In this document: one piece after another, positions 45,681 to 58,600 of the stretch
Layout of the letters: every line of letters starts with the position of its first letter
How positions within the stretch are numbered: the first letter of the stretch is position 1
NCBI GenBank assembly: GCA_903813345.2
Contig: CAIIXF020000010.1
Coordinates: 9,416,349 to 9,480,348, forward strand
DNA length: 64,000 nt
DNA from: Owenia fusiformis
Taxonomy: Eukaryota > Annelida > Polychaeta > Sabellida > Oweniidae
Reading direction: 5' to 3'
Position numbers and translations under genes: made by a program
The notes under the pieces: generated by a model
Database searches by the model: none
What the model saw: only the letters and a program-made list of their open reading frames with translations
What the model was told of the DNA's origin: nothing

Positions 45681-45800
45681 TAATACGCTCCAATACGATT
45701 TTTGCCGGGAACAATACGATTTTTTCATGTAATACGCTCCAATACGATTTTTCCCAGGGACAATACGATATTTTCATGTAATACGATTCATTACGATTTT
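45681..45800. repeat. About 51-bp tandem repeat (aatacgctccaatacgatttt)
   Basis: Two and a half copies of a unit made of 'aatacgctccaatacgattt', 'cccgggaacaatacgat' and 'tttttcatgt'. The same 'aatacgctctatacg' resumes at 46133 after the MITE at 45848-46126, so the MITE probably inserted beside or into this array. Confidence 0.65.
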
Positions 45801-45847
45801 TTATTCCTTCATATTTCCCTGGAAAAACAGTAGTATATAGAATACAG

Positions 45848-46126
45848 GGGCGTAGCCAGCTTTCAGTCAGGGGGGGTGCGATCGCCGAAAATTTTTCAGT
45901 TTTCGGTCAGGGGGGGGGGGGTGCGATTTTGCCATAAGCAACACAAAAAATTAAGATTTCTTTTGAATTTTACAAAAATTGATGCAACTTCCTTCAAAAT
46001 TGAGCTAGAAGCTTCAAATAAAAAGCATTTTAAAGCTCTTTTCTACCTCTATCCAATGGTCATATTTTCAAAGGTTATGGGGGGGGGGGTGCGATCGCAC
46101 CCATCGCACCCCCCCTGGCTACGCCC
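45848..46126. mobile_element. gggcgtagccag MITE, complete
   Basis: Starts 'gggcgtagccagctttcag' and ends 'ccccctggctacgccc', a perfect 12-bp inverted terminus, with G-run/C-run and 'gtgcgatcg/gcgatcgcac' motifs inside. Best copy of the family seen as fragments at 24985, 35690 and 36280. Confidence 0.7.
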
Positions 46127-46610
46127 ATGGAATAATACGCTCTATACGTTATATTATTGAATGTTTCTTCCTCGTGATTATTTTCTCTCTATACTTGTTA
46201 CAGTTATACTGTTTTCTTTAGGTCTCGATCAAAATAGTCTCGATCAAACAGAGACATTGTTTTATATGTCTCTGGATCAAATAAGAATTCTTTCAAATAA
46301 GAAACATATTGTCTGGTAACCTAAAAAAAGTTCCAAGTAATGTTACACTTTAAAAAAACCTTTCCAAACATCTTTACACTATAAATACCCTACATAGTAA
46401 AAATAGTAAAAATGAACACAGGAGATGAACCTCTTAATATTAATTATCATTCTGGGATGTCCATCCCCCGGTGTCCCTACTCTCAGTCTGACAATACACT
46501 CACTACTTTTGGCTATAGCGGTTATTAACTTAAATTATGTCTCCTGGCTGTTCTTGAAAGAAAATGATAGATTTCGACCAATCAAAGTAGTTTTAACAAA
46601 CCCGTTTGGA

Positions 46611-49600
46611 ATGGCGACCGATTTCAAGTAAGTTTTTGTCTTTACTAAATAAATTGCTCGTTGAGGTACATTCTTGATGATTAAGTCGTATAATTTGAAT
46701 CACTGATGTAATTAATAGTACTCGTTTTGTTTTCCCCACTTCAGAATAACGCAACCAGTGGAATTCTACCGAAAGTTCTTGGTGAGTATATTTTGGGCGA
46801 TAATAGAGTGTAGGCATTTTATTTTCGAAAGTAAAACCAAAAATATAAGGAATCAAAAGATCATAGTGCTGTGATGTTTGTTGTGATGCATGTTTCTGAA
46901 TTCCAATTATGCGCATGCATCATATTTTAAAATTAGTCTACTACTTTTTGCAAGGCCTGACTTCGTCGCTAACATGCTAAATATAAGAGTTAGCTGACGT
47001 TTGGGAGTCTGACTTACCTTCTAAAGGTTAGAACCTGAATCTTAATGAAACCATATCACCTTTGTTCCGTCAACCATGGAGCATTTGCCACAACATCCAA
47101 GAGGTAAATCATGGACCGAGAAAATGAATGATTTCCTTGTAAGTTCCGGAAGTTTCAATACGAAAAATTACCGAACATATATGAAAACCGAATATTTGTT
47201 CGTTGTTTTCACGATTTACAGGTTCGTATGTTCTTCAATGTTTTGGTCTAAATTATAAAGCATCACCAACAGGTCTTACTCTATTAATCGACTAATACAG
47301 CAGACGGCTCATATTTCTACGTAGCATTTCGTTCAGTGGGACTGTAGATCACGCAGTTTCGTTCGTTGCGTACTTCACTCGAAATTGGTAATTTTATATT
47401 GGCTACTTCACTTAGCTTGGCGGATGTAGAACATTGCTTAATATTCTTTTAATTTTCACACCAGACATGCTTGGTTGACACGTCAACAAAGTAAAGTTCA
47501 AGGGTCAATGCGTTATTTCGTGATAACTACAACGCCTTCCCGAAAGTCAACATTGATGAAAAATGAAAAAGTCGGAAAAGCATTTACACTAATTTCTATC
47601 AAATGCTATGTTTATGCATCATCATCGACGCAACAAAGGTGATATGGTTTCATTAAGATTCGGGTTCTAACCTTTAGAAGGTAAGTCAGACTCCCAAACG
47701 TCAGCTAACTCTTATATTTAGCATGTTAGCGACGAAGTCAGGCCTTGCAAAAAGTAGTAGAGTCAAATCGCTTATTCTGGTAACCAGTTCATATGGTTAA
47801 AATAACGAAATGATGTGATGTTACCATGTGTCTACTTACCAGTTTGTTCTATGTCATCCATCGGACTAGGTAACATTGTGGAACTCAGCCAAACACGACA
47901 CTGAAGGCAGTATTCTGAGGTTATGAAATCTAAATCTAAAAAATTTCCCATTTGCAGCCCCTTGGAGATTTTCGGAATTGAACAAAGTAGCGAATGTTGC
48001 GATCTTTCAACTTTAGTTCGTTGTTTTTCACCACTTAATGGGTAGTGTTTTCATTTAGGAGGCGGTCTTATTTGAATGCTTCATTTCAGGTCTTTATGAA
48101 TCAATAGATCAATAAGCAGACTAAAATACAATTTAGCATTTTCGTTGAAGAAAACTGATTTGGAAAACGCAGTGACTTTAGCAGCCCTCCCTACAATGTT
48201 TGACATTGCTATCTCTGCGTGTCCTCTTCTACATCATTTCGTTATTTTAACCATATGAACTGGTTACCAGAATAAGCGATTTGAGTTTAGTATATGACAA
48301 TAGAATGATAGATCAAGTACATGATGAGATCCCTACAACTGTAATAACTAATAAAATTTAGTGACAGCTTCAGATAACTTACATTCATGTTAAGGTTAAT
48401 CAAGTTCAACCAACCAAGACACCCTTATTTATTTCTAGGAGAAAGATGTTCGTCCTGATGGCAGAGAACTTGGAGAAACTAGACCAACCATACTTAATAT
48501 AGGTATATATTATACATGTGACACACTTCAATTTCATTTTCAAGTTTTTAATGTATAGTACCTTAATAGCTCTGATCCTAAAATAACTTGCACCATCGAT
48601 AGACTTTCATGACAAGTTTCTTTTACGTTGATTATCAGCAGTATACAGTAGAACATTTTTACATACATATTAAATGACTAAATTACTAGAGATTTCACGG
48701 AACAAAAAAAAATCAGAGCGGTTCAGTTCGGAACATTTTGCCTTGGAACGGAACAATTTCGGAACAGAGTGACTGCGTGTATAAGATTAAAATAATTTGA
48801 TCATCTAGGTCAATTTGTAGCGAAAAGCTCTTCAAAACTCTTCAATGAGAGGGAGTGAAAAGAATGAACCTCTTTTGGTGCAAAATATTGAAAGAAAAAT
48901 GCTGTTTCGTGGCGATTTAAGGGCCAAAAGTTGTGAAAGGGTAAATTGTTCTTGTTTCGGAACTGAACCGAAATTCTCAATTTGTGTTCTGTGTTCCATT
49001 CCGAGGGCATAATTCCGCGGATCGGAACAAAATCAGGTATCCGTGACACCAAATCCATGTCAATGTAAAGATTAGATATATGAAATAATTTTGTTACAAA
49101 AAATCAGCGAAAAATTGTATCCATTTTTTTATTTTCAGCCATTTTAGTTAACATTGATTTGTCTATCTGACTCGCGAAATCCACTTTCTGTGGCACGTTT
49201 TAAAACCTCTGTCGATAGGATTCCTGTTTTAAGTTATTTCTGTTCAACATCAATTCAGAAAACTCCCCTATGACTCGTGGTTCAAAAACTCGCCTATTTT
49301 CAAAATGGCTGCCATTTTTGTCTCGCGAAATTCACTTTTGACCCATTTCCTAGCTTTACAAATAATTTCAAGTGTCCTATATTGTAAAAATCCATGTCAA
49401 TGTAAAGAGTAGATGTATGAAATAATTTTGTTACGAAAAATCAGCGAAAAATTATATCCATTTATTTATTTTCAGCCATTTTAGTTAACATTGATTTGTC
49501 CATCTGTCTCGCAAAATCCACTTTTGGACCATTTACCTTAAACCCTCTGTAGATAGGATTCCCATTTTAAGTTAATTTTGTTCAACATCAATACAAAAAA

Positions 49601-52600
49601 ACTCTCCAATGACTCTTGGTTCAAAAGCTCGCCTATTTTCAAAATGGTTGCCATTCTTGTTTCGCGAAATTCACTTTTTGCCCATTTCCTAGCTTTACAA
49701 ATAATTTCAGCTGTTCTGCATTGTAAAAAGCCATGTCACTGTAAAATGTAGTTGTATGAAATAATTTTGTTACAAAAAATCGGCAAAATATTATATCCGT
49801 TTTTTTTATTTTCAGCCATTTTAGTTAACATTGATTTGTCCATCTGTCTCGCGAAATCTTCTTTTGGACCATTTGCTTAAAACCTCTGTTGATAGGATTC
49901 CAGTTTCAAGTTATTTTTGTTCAACATCAATACAAAAAACTCCCCTATGACTCCTGGTTCAAAAGCTTGCCTGATTTCAAAATGGTCGCCATTTTTGTCT
50001 TGCGAAATTCAATTTTGGCCCATTTCCTAGCTTTACAAATAATTTCAGGTGTCTTGCATTGCAAAAAGCCATGTCAGTGTAAAGAGTAGTTGTATGAAAT
50101 AATTTTGTTACAGATTATTGGCAAAAAATTATATCCGTTTTTTTCAGCCATTTTAATTGACTGAGAGACAGATGGCTTGAAATAATTTTGTAACAATAAA
50201 TCAGCACAAAATTATATCCGTTTTTTTCTGTCACCATGGGAGCCCAGTACCCACGGTACTAATTTTTTAGATTACATGCATAAAATGTGCATTTACTTGT
50301 CATGTTGTTTATTTAAGACAAGACTAAGCTTGCATTTGCAAATGCAAGTAACGCCTATTGGCTACAGGATTAATCTCCTTTTTTATGGGCTACTCATTTA
50401 TAAATATGAATAGCACCTGCCACTATTCCATTCTATTTTGAAGGTTCAGTCAGCACAGCTAATGGATCAGCTCTTGTTAAACAGGGAAATAGTGCAGTAA
50501 TCTGTGGTATCAAAGCAGTAAGTTTTATATGTATTTTCAAAAGATTTTATTTATTTTATATTGGGTCCATCATACATCTGTGGGTATGTAAGGCCTTAAA
50601 TTTTGTGCCAATGTTATTCCTTCTTTATTGATAGAAGTAAAAAAACTATTTCATTAGGCCTAGCATTTAAATTGTTATGACAAACCTCTAATTCTGTTTT
50701 GTAATTCTAATTTTGCTAAGGTCAAGAATCCCAGCAGGATCCAAAGCCCAATCAAGCGAACATATCTTATTATCCCACCAATTATTAAGAAGCTTTGTTC
50801 AAGAATTTTTTTTTCAAGATGGCGACTATTTTTCAAAATATGTTTTGTTCAGTAGTATTTGCTCCTCAGTGGAGTTGCTGTTTCCTAGTATTCAAATATA
50901 GTAGTATTTATTGCTATGTGTGTTTCCTTTCTATAGGAACTGTGTAAGCCAAAGACAGAGTCTCCTCATGAGGGGTTTATTATTCCAAACATTGACCTGC
51001 CCGCACTCTGCTCCCCCAGGTTTAAACCAGGTCCTCCCTGCGACCAGGCACAGGTTTACTCACAACTTGTAGCAGATGTTATACAGAAGTAAGTGCAGTT
51101 TATGAGTTGTGTCTAACTTTCAGGCCCATAGCCAGGGATGGAGGTCAGGGGGTTTGCCAAAAATTATTTTAAAATCATGCAGCTTTTCACCATTCTGAGC
51201 ACTTTTCACGTGATTTTGGACCAAAGTTGTCAAATTTGTTTCCCTTACCTTTATAGGTCTTATGAGGTCTTATTTAAATTAATACTTAAATATATATCCT
51301 ATTTTGTACCAAATGTCCTCGATTATATACATTCTAAGCAAATATCAGATGCAATTTTTTAATTTTTACAAGGTTTCTTTTTGTGACCCTGAGGATATCA
51401 CTGTATCATTTTGTATTTTGTTTACCACCAATTAAGGTGAGCAATACCTCTTGGTATATTCCATATATATGGTCATAATTTACGTAATTAACTGTAAACA
51501 GTGAACATATATGTTTGAATAGGTATGGTAGACAAACATGTTTCTTTTATGTTTCAGCTCTAAATGTGTCAACCCTGAGGATCTCTATAATAAAGAGGTT
51601 GATGTAAGTATACATTTACTAACATATACCCTTAATAACGCAGATGCCAGTTTCACCACCAGGTGGCCTCGTTCGGGTCAGATAGCCTGGCGGGTATAGG
51701 TGAAAGTTCCCTTTTACTTAAATTAGATCTGTTTTAGTGATTCAATTTTCATATAACCTTTATGTATCTAATAGATTAGTTATAAAAATTAAAATATCTC
51801 CAGTAAAAGAAAATGTATTTTACTTTTTGTGATTTTGTAACATGGGTTCTACGGGGAATCAACCCGAACTAGAAAGTTCAAAAGTTTCAAACTTGATCAT
51901 TTTCAATTCTAAATGTACTTTTACATGATTTCAAATATGACATCACTTTGAATTTTGAATTGGAATCTAGAATTGATGAGCTTTTGGGCATGATGGGTAG
52001 ATCTAAAAAGGAAGCCAATTTTTTATTTCTAGGTACAATATTTTTTTACTGTGTGTTTTGTTTTAGATGTCTTGGGTCCTGTACTGTGACATGATGTGTC
52101 TTGACTATGATGGGAATATTCTTGATGCATGTATTTTAGCACTTATGGCTGCCTTAAAATCATGTAAGTTTTGTGTGGGAAAATATTTTCAGACCTTAAT
52201 GTATATTTTACTTTTAGGAGAAAACATAATATGTTTCAATCTATGCAAGTGAAAATGTTTATAAGTATTTATTGCTGCCCATTAATCATGATTTGTGAAA
52301 TTCTTATGACTGTTTTTAAATCATTTTAGTTTATGCATGTATTGCTCAACAATTTAAAATGCATCATAAATAAATAGTCATGTTGTTCATTGAATATATA
52401 AATTCCTTTTATTTGGCATATTGGATCCACTAATATTAATTTCTCACTATGACATCACTATATCCATGGTAACAACATTGATTTACTATAATGGCATTCT
52501 TAGCATTACAAAGTTTCTTACCTAGTGATGATGTTAACAAAGTCTGACCTAGTGATGATGTTATTTGATTGAAGGCAAGTTACCCACTCTGGTATTAGAT

Positions 52601-55600
52601 GATGATGGGCGTTTGGAAGTTGACACTGGGAAATTGGTTCCTCTCCAAGTACACACATATCCTGTGGCAACAACATTTGCTATCTTTGATGAGTAAGTTC
52701 CTTCCCCATTCTCCACCTTTCTCATTCACTCTTTATTTATTTATTTTTTCAATCACTCTTTATAATGTAGAGAAAGTTGGAAGATTGAATAAAACACTGC
52801 TGCCTTTTTGATAAAAAATTTTAAAATGCACTTTTGCTTTAACTTAAATACTGTATAATTCAAATTTGCTGCCATTTTCTGAAAAAATGCCTCTGATCTG
52901 AGGCTTTCCCACATTGGTCAAATTTAATAATAATAATGTTAATTAGGCGTATGACCATTAGGGTGGTCCAAAATATGGTGAAAAACCAACTTTCTTTCGG
53001 ATCATCTTCCTCATTTGACTTACTGTTGTCCATGACCTAAAACACCTGCACACCAAATTTTGAGACCCAAATCCCATGGGAAATTTACCCACGCTTGGAC
53101 TGAAAAATTCGGTTATTTCATGATTTTTTGCTATTTTCGATAAATTGCCATCTCCTTTTTCCTGGTATAAAATGTTTCTATTTTTTCATAATAAACATTT
53201 CTGTAGGACTCTTTATTACTTCATAATACTAGGAGCCCAAACACCAAATTTTGAGACCCAAATCCCATGTGAAATTTACCCATGCTTTGACTGAAAATTG
53301 TGATTTTCACAGTTTTGTCCGATTTTCAATAGATTACTGTCTCCATTTTCCTGGTATAATATGTTTCTATTTTTTTCATAATAAATATTTTTGGATGACT
53401 CTTTATTACTTCATAATACTAGGAACCCATACACCAAATTTTGAGACCCAAATCCCATGGGAAATTTACCCATGGTTTGACTGAAAAATTGTGATTTTCA
53501 CATTTTTTCCGATTTTCAATAAATTGCTGTCTCCATTTTCCTGGTACGATATGTTTTTATAATAAACATTTTTGAGGACTCTTTATTACTTCATAATACT
53601 AAAAACCCATAAGTAGTATAGGCCGCAACTTTCGACCTGCAACCGGCACCGGTACTTACACTTACACCGGAAGTTACACTTACACCGGAAGTGACGTCAT
53701 AGGTCACATGGTTACTGATATGACTGGTCAAAGATTAGTAGTAGTATAGGCCGCAACTTTCGACCTGCAACCGGCACCGGTACTTACACTTACACCGGAA
53801 GTTACACTTACACCGGAAGTGACGTCATAGGTCACGTGTTCCACGTTCCACCGGAAGTGACGCACATAACTGGTCAAAGGTTACTGATAATTGATAAGAG
53901 AGGAGTTAACTGATAAGATAATCAAACAAACTGGTCAAAGGTTACTGTTAACTGATAAGAGAGAGCTCAATTGATAAGATAATCAAACAAACACTGTTAA
54001 GGTAACCTGGTGACTATGTGATAAGCTATCTATCCACTTCATGGATGTTTCATGGTTATAGACCAAAGGTGGATAACAAACTGATTAAACAGTAAAAAAG
54101 ATAACTGCAGAACCATTTCAGCCAAACAGATTTTAACTTGCAGAATTATGTTAACCAATCAGAGTACAGTATATTTGAATCAATCAGGTTTCGAGATGCA
54201 GAATCATTTTAACCAATCAGGAAACAGTATGTATGGACTGTTTGAACCAATCGGGGGACAGTATATTTTCATCCAATCAGAAAACAGCAAAATCAACCAA
54301 TGAGAGAAATGTTCCAACAATCAGATTATGACTTGCAGAATTATTTTAACCAAACATAGTACATTATGGTAGAAATTTGACAAATTAGAGATATGTTCCA
54401 CCACTAAACCAGTTCAGACCCGTATCAAAGTATCAAAATTATAAATGCCAGTTCAGACCCGTATTGAAGTTTTATAACCAAAAAGTCTCCTGAGTTATTT
54501 AAGAATATTTTTTAAATTGTCATTGTTGATCAATTTCTGCTTATTTTTTCACCAAACAGTCACTTGTTTCTTATTTCCGAGTCATTTTAGAATATTTTTC
54601 CAATCTTCACGCTTGAGTAATTTTTGCTTATTTCTTGAGTTTGAGGTATTTAATCACCAAATGGACACTGTATTCTTACTCCCGATACATTTAAGAGCAT
54701 TTTTACAATTTTTACGCTTGAGTGATTTTTGGTGATTCCTGGAGTTTGAGGCATTCTTTTACCAAATGATCACTTGATTCTTACTCCTGGGTCATTTTAA
54801 AGTATTTTTTAAGTGTCACGTTTGGGCGATTTCAGTAACTGTTGATCGATTTCTGCTAATTTTTGGAGTTTAAGGCATTTTCACAAAATAGACACCCACC
54901 CACTATACAAAATAACACCCTTTAATAGGCATCTGTTAATTTAACATGCAACTGATAAAAATATAAACCCCTACAAAATAAATAAAAAATGCTAACGTTA
55001 ACAGTTTTACAGCAGAACATTTTCGACCAATCAAAGTGTATATGCAAATGAGCTGCAGAAGCATTTCAATCAATCAGATCAGATTTTTGCACTCTTTGAC
55101 CCCACCGCCGCCGCCACCGCCGCCGCCGCCGCCGCCACCGCCGCCACTATCAACAACAACCCAACAATAACAGTAAAATGCATTTTAGTGCTTTAGTTGT
55201 TTATTTAATATACATATTGTCATTTATACAAATTATTTCATAGTCCATTGTTAATGATCACTGTCTGCGTTGGCGTTTTCCAGGTGGGCCAGAATAAACC
55301 ATAACATCCCTCTTTTTCTTAGGTTTCTTAAAAAGTCTATTCATCACATTTCCATTATAGGTGTGGTCAAAGGAATCATTGTCACTCATTTGTCTGTAAA
55401 CTCTCTTTGATGGCCGATCCCGTTCAGCCATTTCTTTCTGCTGCTTGTCAATTTCTGCCTTTGCTCTCTGATAAACAGCTTCAGTGGGACTGACGTGTTG
55501 AACAATTGGTTCGCGGACTGATGACACTGGTATCCACTTGAGTTTTCCTCGCTTACCATAACCAGCATGTTCGATGACTCTGCCTTCTACCTGGGCTCGT

Positions 55601-58600
55601 ATAAACTTCTTCCACACTTCTGGGTCATCCACATAAGGCACTATCTTAGGCATTGTTGCTTCCTCCGTTTCTCTCAAACTTCTGATGCCCATGACTAAGG
55701 TTTCTCTTTATATTCTCATCGTAGTGACGAAAAGGGTCTACCAAACGTTCATTCACAAAATCTCACTACATTCTTCTTCCATCTCACCAGATGTATCTGT
55801 ATCTTCTGAATCATGTCCGTCAATAGACTCCTCATCGTTAAACATTTCATCAGCTATATAAGAATATTTGGCCAAAGTTTTTCTGATAGCTCTCGACAGA
55901 GACATGTCTTGATCAACTAAGAATTCAATTTCTTCTACTATTTCTCGATGTACATCAGCATCTTTGACTTCAATAAATAACCTCAGAATTTCACCATAGT
56001 CATTTAAAAACTCAGATTTTGCTTTGGGATAAAGTTTTGCTTTGAGCTTTTGAGTAATTTCCTTCTCTGGTAATCCCCTGGTAGTGTATTTTTCATACAA
56101 AGTGTCAGCTTCTTTTTTCAATACATCCAACACGTTCTGCTTCAGAGTAGAAAATGTATAATTTTCCTTCAAATCTTCAGCATGGGGTTCACTTTTACCA
56201 GAGTCTTCATATTGGCAATATTTTTGATGTATGTCTGCATGTTTTGTGGTAATCAACACTGTTCCACAGTCTTTACAATGGGGGAGATGTAAAACGGAGG
56301 GGTTTCTTAGAGTAACATCATCCATTGGACCTGGATACGTAGCATCCATCTGAGTTGGTTGAACAATGGTATTTGGTCGGAATTCCGACATATCTTGCCT
56401 CTGTTGAGCAGGGGAGCTCCCTGCCGTGTTATAAAAATGTTGAAATGATGTATATGGAACACTTTCTGCAACTTGCTGCAATGCATTAGGCTTAAGCCTC
56501 GAACCATCTTCAGTTTCTTGCTTCAGATCCACCACTAAGTAACCAAATGGATTTTCCGTAGCTTGTCTGTAAATGTCAAGTAAAGTATGTGTCTTTCCAG
56601 GATACATTTGAGATGCCAAAACACTTATCTGTCTTTGATCCCTCGGGTTCTTGAATAGAACCAAGTAATGGCTGTTTAAGCTCATTGTTCTGCTTTCTCC
56701 ATTGGGTGGGAAAATATTTTGTTGTAACGTGATAATGGATATATTTTTGTGATGAGAACCCGCTGTGTATAGCAATGTAACTGCCTTGTTAAGGTCCGCC
56801 ATGAGATCATCTATCACAACCAAATTGGTCACATTTCCATCGAAGTAATCGGGCTTCATCAAGTCATCGCAAAGTCCCATAACAAACTCGATATGAGGCT
56901 GTTTTCTCTTTATTTCTGCATACAAAGGCTGCCATTGTTTGAAGAACCATACTATTCTTTGTGGTGGTGGATTGATTAATTGTTCGGCTCTATCAATAAG
57001 GTCGACAACATAGGTTGTCTTTCCACATCCAGTAGGACCTGCAACAATTTTAGTAAATGGATGCCTGAACTGTATAGGTGAGTCGAGATCGAAGTTAGTC
57101 TCATCTTTTTGTGAATGTTTCTCATATGTCTCAGAAGAATATCCTTCCTGGCAAATGTGCCAGAACACACAGAGCAAATATAATCCATGTTGCCACGTAG
57201 ATGAGGTTGCGCTGAATGAATGAATCAAGCCTGCTTTTCACTTATATAGTTTTAATACATCCCTCTGTTGAATAAAATATGATAAAGGCACAAAAGGTGG
57301 CAGCGGGGGTGGCGGTGGTGGCGGCGGCGGTGGCGGTGGCGGCGGCGGTGGGGTCAAAGAGTGCAAAAATCTGATCTGATTGATTGAAATGCTTCTGCAG
57401 CTCATTTGCATATACACTTTGATTGGTCGAAAATGTTCTGCTGTAAAACTGTTAACGTTAGCATTTTTTATTTATTTTGTAGGGGTTTATATTTTTATCA
57501 GTGGCATGTTAAATTAACAGATGCCTATTAAAGGGTGTTATTTTGTATAGTGGGTGGGTGTCTATTTTGTGAAAATGCCTTAAACTCCAAAAATTAGCAG
57601 AAATTGATCAACAGTTACTGAAATCGCCCAAACGTGACACTTAAAAAATACTTTAAAATGTTCCAACAATCAGATTATGACTTGCAGAATCATGCAAATG
57701 GTGGTGGCGGCGGCGGCGGCGGCGGTGGCGGCGGCGGTGGGGTCAAAGAGTGCAAAAATCTGATCTGATTGATTGAAATGCTTCTGCAGCTCATTTGCAT
57801 ATACACTTTGATTGGTCGAAAATGTTCTGCTGTAAAACTGTTAACGTTAGCATTTTTTATTTATTTTGTAGGGGTTTATATTTTTATCAGTGGCATGTTA
57901 AATTAACAGATGCCTATTAAAGGGTGTTATTTTGTATAGTGGGTGGGTGTCTATTTTGTGAAAATGCCTTAAACTCCAAAAATTAGCAGAAATCGATCAA
58001 CAGTTACTGAAATCGCCCAAACGTGACACTTAAAAAATACTTTAAAATGACCCAGGAGTAAGAATCAAGTGATCATTTGGTAAAAGAATGCCTCAAACTC
58101 CAGGAATCACCAAAAATCACTCAAGCATAAAAATTGTAAAAATGCTCTTAAATGTATCGGGAGTAAGAATACAGTGTCCATTTGGTGATTAAATACCTCA
58201 AACTCAAGAAATAAGCAAAAATTACTCAAGCGTGAAGATTGGAAATAAGAAACAAGTGACTGTTTGGTGAAAAAATAAGCAGAAATTGATCAACAATGAC
58301 AATTTAAAAAATATTCTTAAATAACTCAGGAGACTTTTTGGTTATAAAACTTCAATACGGGTCTGAACTGGCATTTATAATTTTGATACTTTGATACGGG
58401 TCTGAACTGGTTTAGTGGTGGAACATATCTCTAATTTGTCAAATTTCTACCATAATGTACTATGTTTGGTTAAAATAATTCTGCAAGTCATAATCTGATT
58501 GTTGGAACATTTCTCTCATTGGTTGATTTTGCTGTTTTCTGATTGGATGAAAATATACTGTCCCCCGATTGGTTCAAACAGTCCATACATACTGTTTCCT

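Larger units (their letters stand above)
44510..46610. other. Intergenic region before EXOSC8
   Basis: No gene is recognised. It holds TA-rich sequence near 44850-44940, a possible mariner-type end at 45119 ('cagggtgattcataatgac'), a near-perfect hairpin at 45374-45395 (catgggc...gcccatg), a short tandem repeat at 45681-45800 and a MITE at 45848-46126. A TATA-like 'actataaatacc' lies near 46378-46389, about 225 bp before the EXOSC8 start. Confidence 0.45.

Noticed and set aside
55104-57740. CpG island promoter from the GGC/GCC runs
   Set aside because: These are trinucleotide microsatellites at the inner borders of the transposon arms, not a broad CpG-rich promoter.
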